A stretch of 64,000 nucleotides of DNA from Chromohalobacter beijerinckii (GTDB lineage: Bacteria > Pseudomonadota > Gammaproteobacteria > Pseudomonadales > Halomonadaceae): positions 1 to 64,000 of the forward strand of contig NZ_JAKGAK010000003.1 of assembly GCF_023061185.1 (NCBI RefSeq), written 5' to 3'. Both the position numbers and the translations under genes were made by a program. This document shows positions 34,631 to 45,531 of this stretch, piece after piece. The stretch's first letter is position 1. The number at the start of each line of letters is the position of its first letter. The notes beneath the pieces are model-generated. The model was not told the DNA's origin, ran no database searches, and saw nothing but the letters and a program-made list of their open reading frames with translations.

Positions 34631-35818
34631 CTATTCTGTAGCATCGGAAGTTGTCGCTGGAGCAGCTAGCAACACGATGGCGAGTGTTCCCATTGCTATT
34701 GCCGTAGCCGCGATCAAAAAGAGCTTTGAGAGGCCGGCCAGCGTAGAGATAGAGGCTCCCAATATCGCCCCAAGCCCGATCGATCCATTGAAAATCGCTG
34801 CGTAGATTGCCGAGGCCGGCAGTGCGTCGGCACCCGCTTCCTTGAGAATCCAAGTCTGGAAGCCCACCAAAATAGCGGCAATTGCACCACCCCAGACAAT
34901 CAAGACGAGTGTCGTGCTTATCAGTCCCAGATCACCTGCCACCGTGGACAATACCCACAACGCCATCGACGCCATGCAGAGCGAGATCAGTAGAACAGTT
35001 TTGAGCCTACGATCAATCAGGCCACCGGTCACGACGTTGGCGGCAAGCCCAGCTCCACCAAACGCAAAAAGCAGCGGGGCGATTGCCGATGGGGCTATGC
35101 CACTTTGCGCACCAAGGTATGGCTCAATATAGGTAAAGGCCATGAAATGGGCGGTGATCGTCAGGATTATGGCGGCAAAGATGCGAATGAATCGGTAGCC
35201 TGATAGAACGCGGCCGAGTGCGGTGATACCGACACCTTCGTGGCCTGGTAGCTTGGGCAAGGTGATAAAGCATACCGTGGCGACGGCGAAGGAAAGGGCG
35301 GCGACGCCGGCAAAGGCAGTACGCCAGCCCTCGTTAGTACCGACCAGGTTGGCCAGTGGTACACCCAGCACGCTGGCAGCCGAGACGCCGCCGAATATGA
35401 TCGATGTGGCCAGACCAACGCGGTGGGGCGGTACGAGCTGTGCACCGACAGTACCGATCATTGCCCAGAAGGCACCGTGAGAGAGTGCGCCGATTACTCG
35501 CGCGCCCATCAGCGCGGGAAAGGTGTCAGCCCACGCAGCAAGCGCGCTGGACAGCGCCAGAATCAACATCAGAGCAACCAGAAGCGGTCGTCTTGGCAAA
35601 CGAGAAAGTACGACAGCGGTAAATAGCGCCGCAGCCACAGCGATCCAGGCATAAAGGGTCACGATTAGCCCAGCCTGGGAGGTGGATGTTCCGAGATCGG
35701 CCCCGATGACAGAGAGCAACCCTATCGGTGCAAGCTCGGTAGTAACGATGGTAAAACTGCCGACGCCAAGCGCCGCCACGGCGACCCAGTTGTGCCAGGT
35801 CCTGGTTTGGGTAGACAT
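34631..35818 (-). CDS. MFS efflux transporter (DHA1/SotB-like)
   Basis: A 395-residue major-facilitator protein with twelve predicted helices. The motif GRL-like loop between helices 2 and 3 is SRLPRRPLLVALML, and the ELAPIGLL segment in helix 1 is typical of the arabinose-efflux/chloramphenicol-resistance (YdhP/SotB) subgroup. Substrate unknown. Base composition is lower in GC than dprA and tsaC. It is the last gene of an MFS/aldo-keto reductase pair on the minus strand, with a divergent LysR regulator. Confidence 0.85.
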   Translation of the reverse strand: MSTQTRTWHNWVAVAALGVGSFTIVTTELAPIGLLSVIGADLGTSTSQAGLIVTLYAWIAVAAALFTAVVLSRLPRRPLLVALMLILALSSALAAWADTFPALMGARVIGALSHGAFWAMIGTVGAQLVPPHRVGLATSIIFGGVSAASVLGVPLANLVGTNEGWRTAFAGVAALSFAVATVCFITLPKLPGHEGVGITALGRVLSGYRFIRIFAAIILTITAHFMAFTYIEPYLGAQSGIAPSAIAPLLFAFGGAGLAANVVTGGLIDRRLKTVLLISLCMASMALWVLSTVAGDLGLISTTLVLIVWGGAIAAILVGFQTWILKEAGADALPASAIYAAIFNGSIGLGAILGASISTLAGLSKLFLIAATAIAMGTLAIVLLAAPATTSDATE

Positions 35819-35887
35819 GTCAGAGTCTATCCTCCTTGGCTATCGGATCAGTGGGCTGAAAAGTGGATGTAGTCGCTGTGGTGGTAT

Positions 35888-36871
35888 TCATGCGTTTACC
35901 CCCTTCATGCCCTCTGAGGTGTAGCGTTCGCCCATTACTGGTAGGCGTGCGGTTGCCGTTTCGAGCTGCTGTTGTTCTTGTGCACTAAGCGTGATCTGCG
36001 CTGCCGTGGCATTCTCCTCGATATAGCGCAGTTGCTTTGTGCCAGGTATCGGCACGATGTCGGGCCCTTTTGACAAGAGCCAGGCCAAGGAGAGCTGGGC
36101 CGGGCTACATGCCTTATGGCGGGCCATGTCAGCGATCACTTCCGCGATCCGGCGGTTGGTGCCAATCGCTTCTTTTGTGAAACGCGGCAGGTTGGGGCGG
36201 AAGTCACCCTCGCTGAAGTCTGCCGTATCCTGAAACCGTCCAGTCAGGAACCCGCGTCCCAGTGGTGAATAGGGCACGAAGCCGATGCCTAGCTCGCGAC
36301 AGGTGGGTAACACGTCTCGCTCTACGTCGCGTGTCCAGAGAGAATACTCAGTTTGCACTGCAGTAATCGGGTGCACCGCATGGGCTCGGCGCAGCGTTTC
36401 TGCGCTGACCTCGCAGAGGCCAATGCGGGCGATTTTTCCAGCTTTGACCAACTGAGCGAGCCCATCGATCGTCTCTTCGATCGGCTGCTCTGGATTGATC
36501 CGATGGACGTAGTAGAGGTCGATTTGCTCCACGCCGAGTCGACGTAGCGAGGCCTCGCAGGCCTTGCGCGCATAGCTAGCACTGTTGTCCAGGCTGCGTT
36601 TGTATTCGCCAGGGTTACGAACGATGCCGAATTTGGTTGCGACTCGAACCTGTGGCTTGTGGAGAGCTAGAAAGCTGCCAATCAGCTCCTCGTTATGATG
36701 TGACCCGTACATATCCGCCGTGTCGAAAAAGTCGATACCAAGCTCGACGGCCCGCGCAAGCACATGCAGTGACTCACTGTCATCGCGAGGGCCGTAAAAC
36801 TCGCTCATTCCCATGCAACCCAGTCCGATGGCGGAAATGGATAGGTCGTTACCAAGCGTTCGCTTTTCCAT
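35888..36871 (-). CDS. aldo/keto reductase
   Basis: A 327-residue NADPH-dependent aldo/keto reductase. The TIM-barrel opening [20 protein letters not shown], the catalytic Asp/Tyr segment FFDTADMYG (Asp and Tyr) and IPIP-like closing segment [13 protein letters not shown] are all present, and it belongs to the AKR13/YakC-like branch by style. The ATG at 36871 has AGGAG 8 nt upstream. It probably reduces an aldehyde or ketone; with the linked MFS exporter and the divergent LysR gene it forms a small detoxification-type cassette. Confidence 0.9.
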   Translation of the reverse strand: MEKRTLGNDLSISAIGLGCMGMSEFYGPRDDSESLHVLARAVELGIDFFDTADMYGSHHNEELIGSFLALHKPQVRVATKFGIVRNPGEYKRSLDNSASYARKACEASLRRLGVEQIDLYYVHRINPEQPIEETIDGLAQLVKAGKIARIGLCEVSAETLRRAHAVHPITAVQTEYSLWTRDVERDVLPTCRELGIGFVPYSPLGRGFLTGRFQDTADFSEGDFRPNLPRFTKEAIGTNRRIAEVIADMARHKACSPAQLSLAWLLSKGPDIVPIPGTKQLRYIEENATAAQITLSAQEQQQLETATARLPVMGERYTSEGMKGVNA

Positions 36872-36927
36872 GATGCGTCTCCTTGAGTGCCGGAGTTGCA
36901 GCGTGGCACTATCCATATATGGAAAAA

Positions 36928-37860
36928 ATGAGCGATATAGGTAAAGAGATTTCCGTTTTTGAAAAGCAGATGCCGAGAGGTTGGATCTGGGATGACACTC
37001 GTGCTTTTCTTGCCGTCGCTCGCCACGGCACGCTGAGCGGCGCTGCATCAGAACTCAATCTTGGTATCGCGACGCTTTCGAGACGAATCGAGCGTCTCGA
37101 AAAGGCTCTAAAACTGCCGCTCTTCGTACGCCAACAATCGGGGTATCAACTTACCGAGGAAGGGGCCGGTTTGGTCGAGAAGGCTGAGGTGCTGGAAGCT
37201 GCCGCGGCTGCGTTTACTTCGGGGATATCCAAGCATGCGCAGATGACTGGAAAAGTACGGCTTGCCACGGCAGAGAATTTGGCGAATGAGCTCATTCTTC
37301 CAGCATTGCCGATGTTTCGCAGACAGTACCCTGGTATTACGATTGAACTCGTAACCGATATAGCCACCGTCAATCTGCATCGTCGCGACGCTGATCTTGC
37401 CTTACGGATGGTCAAGCCGGAGCGTGGCAACGTCACGTTACGCCGCCTTGGCACCTTGGGATACGGGCTATATCGTAGTTCAAACTATGCGGCACAGTGC
37501 GAGACCAACCCCGATGCTGGTGCCTATGACTTGGATGAATTCATTACCTGGAGCGAGATGCAGTCGCACTTGCCTGCTGCGCAATGGGTTGAAAGGATCC
37601 TGCAGGGGCGCGAACCCGTGCTGACGACCACCTCGGTCGCGGCTCAGGTAGCGGCAGCCAAGGCAGGACTCGGACTTGCAGTTTTACCTCATTTCGTTGC
37701 CCTAAATGCTGGGCTGATCTGCGTAGCTTCAGACATAGGTGTCGATCAGCCAATCTACCTGGTAGTTCAGTCTGATCTGACACAGTCACGCCGAACTCGT
37801 GCAGTGGCTGACTTTCTTGTCGATCTGGTGAGCCGCAATAGTACTCGCCTAAGCGGCTGA
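36928..37860 (+). CDS. LysR-family regulator of the reductase cassette
   Basis: A LysR-type regulator of about 310 residues, divergent from the aldo/keto reductase gene. The helix-turn-helix ([20 protein letters not shown] and then [11 protein letters not shown]) is followed by an effector-binding domain. The start is uncertain: ATG 36928 has GGA just upstream, ATG 36970 gives the tightest family N-terminus, and ATG 36919 lies inside the palindrome CCATATATGG (36913-36922), which may be an operator. GC is lower than in flanking housekeeping genes. Confidence 0.82.
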   Translation: MSDIGKEISVFEKQMPRGWIWDDTRAFLAVARHGTLSGAASELNLGIATLSRRIERLEKALKLPLFVRQQSGYQLTEEGAGLVEKAEVLEAAAAAFTSGISKHAQMTGKVRLATAENLANELILPALPMFRRQYPGITIELVTDIATVNLHRRDADLALRMVKPERGNVTLRRLGTLGYGLYRSSNYAAQCETNPDAGAYDLDEFITWSEMQSHLPAAQWVERILQGREPVLTTTSVAAQVAAAKAGLGLAVLPHFVALNAGLICVASDIGVDQPIYLVVQSDLTQSRRTRAVADFLVDLVSRNSTRLSG

Positions 37861-37963
37861 AAAATGGCTCTAAACCGCCTGCGACAGCTTGGCACGGCGT
37901 CTTCCCCCACGTGCATGATAAGATGGCTATACCTTGTATCGCCGTGAAGCGACATCCTGCGCT

Positions 37964-38521
37964 ATGTCAGAGACCTCCGACACTTTCAGTCACGCCGTCG
38001 CGGCATTGCGCCGTGGCGGCATCGTGGCCTATCCCACCGAAGCGGTGTGGGGGCTGGGCTGCGATCCCGATGACGATGCCGCGCTGGCGCGGCTGATCGA
38101 ACTCAAGCAACGCGATCCTGCCAAGGGTCTGATTCTGATCGCCGGGGACGTGTCTCAATTGGCTCCTTGGCTGGAAGGGCTCGATGAGACGCAGCGCGCG
38201 CGCCTGGCGGCCAGCCACACGGTGCCCACCACCTGGCTGATACCCGACAACGGGCGGGCACGCCCGTTGTTGCGCGGCGAGCACGCCACCCTGGCGGTGC
38301 GTGTCAGCGACCATCCTCTGGTACAGACATTGTGCGATGCCTTCGGCGGGCCGCTGGTCTCGACCTCGGCCAATCGCGCCGGAGAGCCGCCCGCGATGAG
38401 CGCCGACGATATACGCGCGGCCTTCGGTGAGGCGGTGACGCTCGTCGAGGGGGCGCTGGGCGGATATGCGCGGCCGAGCACGATCCGTGATCTGGAAAGC
38501 GGCGAGGTCCTGCGCGATTGA
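37964..38521 (+). CDS. tsaC: L-threonylcarbamoyladenylate synthase
   Basis: A 185-residue Sua5/YrdC-domain enzyme that makes threonylcarbamoyl-AMP from threonine, bicarbonate and ATP, the first step to the t6A37 modification of ANN-decoding tRNAs. The motif AYPTEAVWGLGCDP, the KGLILIAGD loop and the late VSTSANRAGEPP segment are characteristic. Length matches E. coli TsaC (190). TcdA, encoded elsewhere in this window, acts later on the same base. ATG at 37964 gives the family start. hemF follows 81 nt later. Confidence 0.94.
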   Translation: MSETSDTFSHAVAALRRGGIVAYPTEAVWGLGCDPDDDAALARLIELKQRDPAKGLILIAGDVSQLAPWLEGLDETQRARLAASHTVPTTWLIPDNGRARPLLRGEHATLAVRVSDHPLVQTLCDAFGGPLVSTSANRAGEPPAMSADDIRAAFGEAVTLVEGALGGYARPSTIRDLESGEVLRD

Positions 38522-40350
<1,829 letters not shown>

Positions 40351-40380
40351 CGTTCCGCAGGCACCTGAGGTCAGGCTCTG

Positions 40381-40444
40381 GTGTGGGAGCGAATTCATTC
40401 GCGATGGAAGTGGCTGACATCATCGGGAACAAGTTCTCTCCCAC
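40381..40444. repeat. REP-like palindromic element
   Basis: GTGGGAGC (40383-40390) runs into the palindrome GCGAATTCATTCGC (40389-40402), and CTCCCAC (40438-40444) closes an outer inverted repeat with GTGGGAG. This layout matches the REP sequences of Pseudomonas and relatives (GTGGGAGCGAAT...ATTCGC) from memory. It lies between the convergent ends of aroE and the M48 peptidase gene, the usual place for REPs. Confidence 0.7.
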
Positions 40445-40462
40445 TGGCTTTTCAGGGAACGA

Positions 40463-41278
40463 TCAGCGTTGACAGTTGGGGCGCTTGCCGCTGGCCCGGG
40501 CCTGCTCATAGAGCGGCGTGGCTTCGTCCAGGCGATCTTGCAAGCCTTGAATGCGTGACTGATTGCTGGGGTGGGTAGAGAGCCATTCCGGAGGTGCGCC
40601 CTGGCTTTGCGAGGCCATGTTTTGCCATAGATCGATGCTAGCGCTGGGATTGAAGCCGGCCTCGGCCATCAAGTCCAGGCCGACCTTGTCGGCTTCCGAC
40701 TCCTGTTTGCGCGAGAAGGGTAGGATCACACCGTACTGGGCGCCCGCGCCGAGGAGACCCATGAGCTGCTCGCCGGCGGCACCTTCCAGCCCTGCGGCCG
40801 ATTGCAGGATCGAGAGCCCGGTCTGGGTGGCGGCTTGCGTCGAGACGCGTTCATTGGCGTGGTTTGCGAGAACGTGGCCTACCTCGTGACCGATGACGGC
40901 GGCCAGTTGGTCCTGGTCCTCGGCGATATCCAGCAGGCCGCTATTGACCCCGATGTAGCCCCCGGGGAGTGCGAAGGCGTTGGCCGAGTCGTCATCGAAG
41001 ACCTTGACCTCCCAATCATCGACCTGCGTATCGGCGGGCACCTCGGCGGTGATGGCATCGGCTACGCACTGCACGTAGTCGTGCGCGGCGCCACCGACCT
41101 CGGGCAGTTCTTCCTGATATTGGGCGAAGCTTTGCTGCCCCATCTGCTCGAGCTCATCGTTGGAAAACAGCGCCAGCTGGTTTCGACCCAGGGGCGAAGT
41201 GCTGCAAGCGGCGAGCGTTAGGCCGACCATGGCGATGGCGAGCGGCGTGCGTAGGCGAGACGGCAACGTCCTTTGCAT
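40463..41278 (-). CDS. M48-family metalloprotease lipoprotein
   Basis: A 271-residue outer-membrane-directed lipoprotein protease. The signal ends in the lipobox LAAC (Cys25). The zinc motif HEVGH (IGHEVGHVLANHA) and a downstream ESEADKVGLDLM segment supplying the third ligand are intact. It resembles E. coli LoiP/YcaL and the Oma1 group, which degrade misfolded outer-membrane proteins. The ATG at 41278 is preceded by GGAG. Exact substrate unknown. Confidence 0.9.
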   Translation of the reverse strand: MQRTLPSRLRTPLAIAMVGLTLAACSTSPLGRNQLALFSNDELEQMGQQSFAQYQEELPEVGGAAHDYVQCVADAITAEVPADTQVDDWEVKVFDDDSANAFALPGGYIGVNSGLLDIAEDQDQLAAVIGHEVGHVLANHANERVSTQAATQTGLSILQSAAGLEGAAGEQLMGLLGAGAQYGVILPFSRKQESEADKVGLDLMAEAGFNPSASIDLWQNMASQSQGAPPEWLSTHPSNQSRIQGLQDRLDEATPLYEQARASGKRPNCQR

Positions 41279-41400
41279 GAGGATCTCCTGATGGGTTCTG
41301 GACCCGGCAACCAAACGGCTCCAAGATACCCTGATGCTCCGTTGGGTCAACCAGCGAACTATAGCGGGATTCTAGAATGAACAACGACAGGAGGAGAAGG

Positions 41401-42270
41401 ATGGACGCCGATCTAGCGCAACGTCTGCACAAGGTGCTGGACCGGGTCGAGGCATGGTTGCCGCCAGAACCCGAAGCTGTCGATTGGTCGCGCGATGTGG
41501 CGGCGATCTGGCAGCGTAACGCGCTGGGCGGCCAACTGATCCCGGTGGCGGCACGCGATAGTGTCGGCATGGACGACCTGGTTGGCATCGAGCGCCAGAA
41601 GACGGCGCTTTTGAGTAATACGCGCGCCTTCTTGCACGGGCGCCCGGCGAATCATGCGCTGCTCTGGGGCGCACGTGGCAGCGGCAAGTCGTCGATGGTC
41701 AGAGCCTTGCTCAACACGCTGGCACCGGAAGGGTTGCGCCTGATTCAGGTCGACCGACACGACCTGGTGGGTCTACCAGGGTTGGTGCAGCGACTGCGAG
41801 GCTCGACGCATCGCTTCATCGTATACTGCGACGATCTCTCCTTTGAAGGCCACGATGACGCCTATAAAGCGCTCAAGAGCGTGCTCGATGGCACCTTGAC
41901 TGGGCCGCCCGAGAACGTTTTGTTGTATGCGACATCCAATCGGCGCCACTTGTTGCCCGAGTCGCTTGCCGACAATCAGGACACCCAACTGGTCGACGGC
42001 GAGCTCCATCATGGCGACGCAGTGGAAGAGCGCATCTCGCTCTCCGACCGGTTTGGGCTGTGGCTGGCCTTCCATCCTTTCAATCAGGATGCGTACCTGA
42101 CGGCATGCCTGCATTGGGTACACTACCTGGGCGGGGATGACGCTTGGAGCGATGCAGCCCGCGAGGACGCGGTGCGCTTTGCCACCTTGCGTGGGGTGAG
42201 AAGCGGGCGCGCCGCCTGGCAGTTTGCCTGCCAGTGGGTAGGTGCGAGGCAAGAGGCGCAAGAGTCGTAG
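41401..42270 (+). CDS. DUF815-family AAA+ ATPase
   Basis: A 289-residue P-loop protein of the DUF815 family. The Walker A motif is LLWGARGSGKSSMVRALL (about residues 81-98) and the Walker B-like segment is FIVYCDDLSFE. The ATSNRRHLLPES sensor segment is typical of the family. Function is not established; the proteins look like small AAA+ loaders. The ATG at 41401 is chosen because AGGAGG lies 6 nt upstream; an ATG at 41377 lacks such a site. A GGDEF-type regulator gene starts 44 nt downstream and is probably co-transcribed. Confidence 0.85.
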   Translation: MDADLAQRLHKVLDRVEAWLPPEPEAVDWSRDVAAIWQRNALGGQLIPVAARDSVGMDDLVGIERQKTALLSNTRAFLHGRPANHALLWGARGSGKSSMVRALLNTLAPEGLRLIQVDRHDLVGLPGLVQRLRGSTHRFIVYCDDLSFEGHDDAYKALKSVLDGTLTGPPENVLLYATSNRRHLLPESLADNQDTQLVDGELHHGDAVEERISLSDRFGLWLAFHPFNQDAYLTACLHWVHYLGGDDAWSDAAREDAVRFATLRGVRSGRAAWQFACQWVGARQEAQES

Positions 42271-42314
42271 TATTCAGTGCTGCGAGGCGGACTTACGGTC
42301 AGGGAGAGGGCGGT

Positions 42315-43931
42315 ATGCAAGAGAGCGAACGCAGTCGGCGCCTCGAAGCATTACGCGTGCAATACGTCGAGCGATTGCATAACGACGTGCAGGCGGCAAT
42401 GGCGCAAGTCGAAGAGATGAGTACTCGCGATAATGCCGCATCGGCGGTGGAGTTGGAGGCAGTCTGCGAGGCCCTGCAACGTATCGCGGATTCCGCCGGC
42501 AGCTTCGGCTATGACGCCTTGAGCGAGACATGCGGGGAGGTGGCATGTCAGGTTCGCCAGTGGCTCGATGGGGGAGTGCTGCCCGCCCCTTATACACTGG
42601 CAGCGTTGCAATCGCGTCTGCAATACGGGGCGGAGCAACTGCCCAATCTCGACGATCTGCTTTCCGCACATGCCACGACGGCTCAGCGAGATACCGCGTC
42701 GGTACGTGTCGCCTTGCTCGGTGACGAACCTCTACGGCGACGCGCGCTGGGCGAGGCCTTGAGCGCGTTGGGATATGTGTGTCACGCGTATGTCATGCAT
42801 GACGTCGACGCCCTGATGGCGTGGCAGCCTGACGCCGTGCTGATCGACGAGTGTAGCGTGCCGCGTTCGCGCTGGAGCGCTTGGTGGAGCGCCTGGCAGT
42901 CTCCTCCGCACCTTCTGGTGTTCGGCGACGAGGACGATTTTGCGGCACGACTCTCGGCGATTCGCCATGGCGCGGCGGGCTATTTCGTGCCACCGCTGGA
43001 CGCCTCGTTGATCGACAGATGCCTGGAACGACTGGTGCCAGGCTCCACTCCGGAGCCGCTGCGCGTATTGATCGTCGAGGACGATGCCGAGTTGTCCGAA
43101 CACTACCACCTCGTGCTGGACGGTGCGGGGATCGACTCATGGGTGGTCAATGTGCCGGCCGAGACCCTGGCCGCACTGCGCGATTATCGCCCCGATCTGG
43201 CCTTGGTGGACACGCGCTTGCCTACGTGCACAGGACGCGAAATGGCCAACGTGATGCGCCTCGACGACACCTGGCGGGACTTGCCCGTGGTTTATCTGGC
43301 GGCCGGCGATGACGTGCGTGATCAAGCCTTGACGCGCAGCGGTGACGCTTTTCTTGGCAAGCCGGTCGATGACGATGCCCTGGTGGCCACGGTGTTGTCA
43401 CACGCCCACCGAGCGCGTAGCTCGCGGCGCTGGGTGGCGCGCGATGGCATGACTGGCGTGCTTACCCACGCCGCCTTGCAGGAGCTGTTGGAAGTCGAAT
43501 TCGCCCGTGCCCAGCGTAGCGGTACCCCCACTAGCCTGGCGCTAATCGATATCGATCATGTCGGGGCGTTGAATGCCCATCACGGACATGCCAGTGGCGA
43601 CTACGTGATCCGCCTCCTCGCGGAGCACTTGACGCAGCAACTGCGTTTCATCGACCACGTGGGACGTTACGCCGGTGGGGCGTTTTGTGTCTTGTTGCCG
43701 CACTGTAGCCCCGAGGACGCGCAACATGCGATCGAACGCATACGCCTGCAGTTCCAATCGCAGACGCAGATGATCAATGACCGTGGCGATCTCGGGGTGA
43801 CGTTTTCCGCCGGGGTGGCGGGTCTGCATGATGCGCCCAGCGTCGAGGCGGGCCTCGACGCCATCGATCAAAGGCTCTACCGCGCCAAGCTGGCGGGGCG
43901 CAATCGAGTGCTCGGCAATGGCGACGAGTGA
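42315..43931 (+). CDS. multidomain response regulator with degenerate GGDEF domain
   Basis: A 538-residue cytosolic protein: an Hpt-like domain (residues ~1-115), a degenerate receiver (~128-240), a receiver (~249-365) and a GGDEF domain (~372-535). In the Hpt part the phospho-His position appears to be Gln55 (QRIADSAGSFG). The second receiver keeps the acidic pair (VEDD), Asp299 (LVDTRLP) and Lys349. The GGDEF active site reads YAGGAF (452-457) instead of YGGEEF, so cyclic-di-GMP synthesis is unlikely; it may be a c-di-GMP/GTP sensor or a scaffold. The DUF815 ATPase gene lies upstream. Partners unknown. Confidence 0.85.
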   Translation: MQESERSRRLEALRVQYVERLHNDVQAAMAQVEEMSTRDNAASAVELEAVCEALQRIADSAGSFGYDALSETCGEVACQVRQWLDGGVLPAPYTLAALQSRLQYGAEQLPNLDDLLSAHATTAQRDTASVRVALLGDEPLRRRALGEALSALGYVCHAYVMHDVDALMAWQPDAVLIDECSVPRSRWSAWWSAWQSPPHLLVFGDEDDFAARLSAIRHGAAGYFVPPLDASLIDRCLERLVPGSTPEPLRVLIVEDDAELSEHYHLVLDGAGIDSWVVNVPAETLAALRDYRPDLALVDTRLPTCTGREMANVMRLDDTWRDLPVVYLAAGDDVRDQALTRSGDAFLGKPVDDDALVATVLSHAHRARSSRRWVARDGMTGVLTHAALQELLEVEFARAQRSGTPTSLALIDIDHVGALNAHHGHASGDYVIRLLAEHLTQQLRFIDHVGRYAGGAFCVLLPHCSPEDAQHAIERIRLQFQSQTQMINDRGDLGVTFSAGVAGLHDAPSVEAGLDAIDQRLYRAKLAGRNRVLGNGDE

Positions 43932-43937
43932 CGCATC

Positions 43938-45341
43938 TCAGCGGCGATTCTTGCGCGCTTCGCGCGTGCGGTTCAGTTCGCGCTTCTTGGCCTTCTCACG
44001 GTCGCTGGCGCCGGCATTTTCGTCGTAGGGGTTGTCGCCCGAGCGGAACTCGAAGCGCATCGGCGTGCCGCGTACCTTGAGCACCTTGCGGAAGGTGTTG
44101 ATCAGGTACCGCTTGTACGCCTCGGGCAGTGAGCCAGTCTGATTGCCGTGGACCACGATGATGGGCGGGTTGCTGCCACCCTGGTGGGCCATGCGCAACT
44201 TGATACGGCGACCGTGGACCAACGGTGGCTGATGTTCGCTCACCGCATCCTGCAAGAGTGTGGTCAGGCGGTTGGTCGACCAGTGACTGTTGGCCGAGTC
44301 GAAGGCGCGCGTGACGGATGGGTAGAGATCGCCCACTGCGGTGCCGTGCAGCGCGGAGATGAAGTGCATTTCGGCGTAATCGGCGAAGCCCAGGCGGCGC
44401 TTGACCTCCGTGCGCATCTTGTCTTTCGCCTCTTGCTCGAGACCATCCCATTTGTTGACCGCCAGCACCAGCGCCCGCCCGCTGCTCAGGACATAGTCGA
44501 GTAGGTGCAGGTCCTGATCGACCAGGCCGCTGCGCGCGTCGAGCACCATGACCGCCACATGACAGTCCTTGATGGCTTCGAGTGTCTTGATGATCGAGAA
44601 CTTCTCGGCGGTTTCCTTGACGTTCTTGCGTCGCCGCACGCCGGCGGTGTCGACCAGCACATAGGGCTTTCCGCGTCGTTCGAAGGGGATCTCGATGGCA
44701 TCGCGTGTGGTGCCGGCCTCATCGAAGACGATGACACGTTCTTCACCCAGCAGGCGGTTGACCAGCGTCGACTTGCCGACATTGGGGCGACCGATGACGC
44801 CGATGCGAATGCCGTTGCTGAGATCCGGCGGCGCGGCGTTGGCCTCACGCGGGGGAAAGGGCGCCAGTACCTCGTCGATCAAGGCGGTCACGTTGCGCCC
44901 ATGCGCAGCGGCTATCGGGCGTGGATCGCCCAGGCCGAGCTGCCAGAAATCCGCCGAAGCCGAGTGTTCTTCGAGCCCATCGGTCTTGTTGACCACCAGC
45001 CAGGTCTTCTTCTGATTGACGCGTAGATGATTGGCGATGGCTTCATCGGCGGCGGTGAGACCGCTACGCCCGTCGACCATGAACAGCACGATATCGGCTT
45101 CGTCGATGGCCAGCAGCGACTGCTCGGCCATGGCGGCGTCGATGCCTTCTTCATTACCGCTGATGCCGCCGGTGTCGATGACGGTATAGGTTTTGTCGCC
45201 GAGCGCGCCGTTGCCGTACTTGCGGTCACGGGTCAGGCCGGCGAAGTCGGCGACCAGCGCGTCACGCGTGCGGGTCAGGCGATTGAAGAGGGTCGATTTG
45301 CCGACATTGGGTCGGCCTACCAGGGCGATGACAGGATTCAT
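43938..45341 (-). CDS. der: ribosome-associated GTPase Der (EngA)
   Basis: A 467-residue essential GTPase for 50S ribosome maturation, with two tandem G domains (P-loops [14 protein letters not shown] near residue 9 and [15 protein letters not shown] near 185) and a C-terminal KH-like domain. The G2/G3/G4 motifs (e.g. DTGG, NKTD, NKWD) are intact in both. The basic tail after residue 430 is common in gammaproteobacteria. The ATG at 45341 fits the family. It is the downstream member of a hisS-yfgM-bamB-der neighbourhood. Confidence 0.96.
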   Translation of the reverse strand: MNPVIALVGRPNVGKSTLFNRLTRTRDALVADFAGLTRDRKYGNGALGDKTYTVIDTGGISGNEEGIDAAMAEQSLLAIDEADIVLFMVDGRSGLTAADEAIANHLRVNQKKTWLVVNKTDGLEEHSASADFWQLGLGDPRPIAAAHGRNVTALIDEVLAPFPPREANAAPPDLSNGIRIGVIGRPNVGKSTLVNRLLGEERVIVFDEAGTTRDAIEIPFERRGKPYVLVDTAGVRRRKNVKETAEKFSIIKTLEAIKDCHVAVMVLDARSGLVDQDLHLLDYVLSSGRALVLAVNKWDGLEQEAKDKMRTEVKRRLGFADYAEMHFISALHGTAVGDLYPSVTRAFDSANSHWSTNRLTTLLQDAVSEHQPPLVHGRRIKLRMAHQGGSNPPIIVVHGNQTGSLPEAYKRYLINTFRKVLKVRGTPMRFEFRSGDNPYDENAGASDREKAKKRELNRTREARKNRR

Positions 45342-45531
45342 GGTGTCTCGTAAACCGGCGCACAAAAGCGTTGAGTGAGGCTGGACATGCGACGTGGTCG
45401 CTTCAAAGAGGACATGACGCAAGCGTCACGTTGTCGTGGCGTGATTCTAGCATTGCTGATCGGTGCGGGCCCACAAATGACGCGGGCACCTCATCGCGAG
45501 GTGCCCGTTCAGACGTTCAAGTGCGGCTCAG
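45342..45531 (-). other. bamB-der intergenic region with hairpin
   Basis: No gene is seen in this 190-bp gap. It contains a perfect 10-bp stem CGGGCACCTC (45483-45492) / GAGGTGCCCG (45498-45507), 25 nt after the bamB stop, a likely terminator or processing site ahead of der. Confidence 0.55.
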
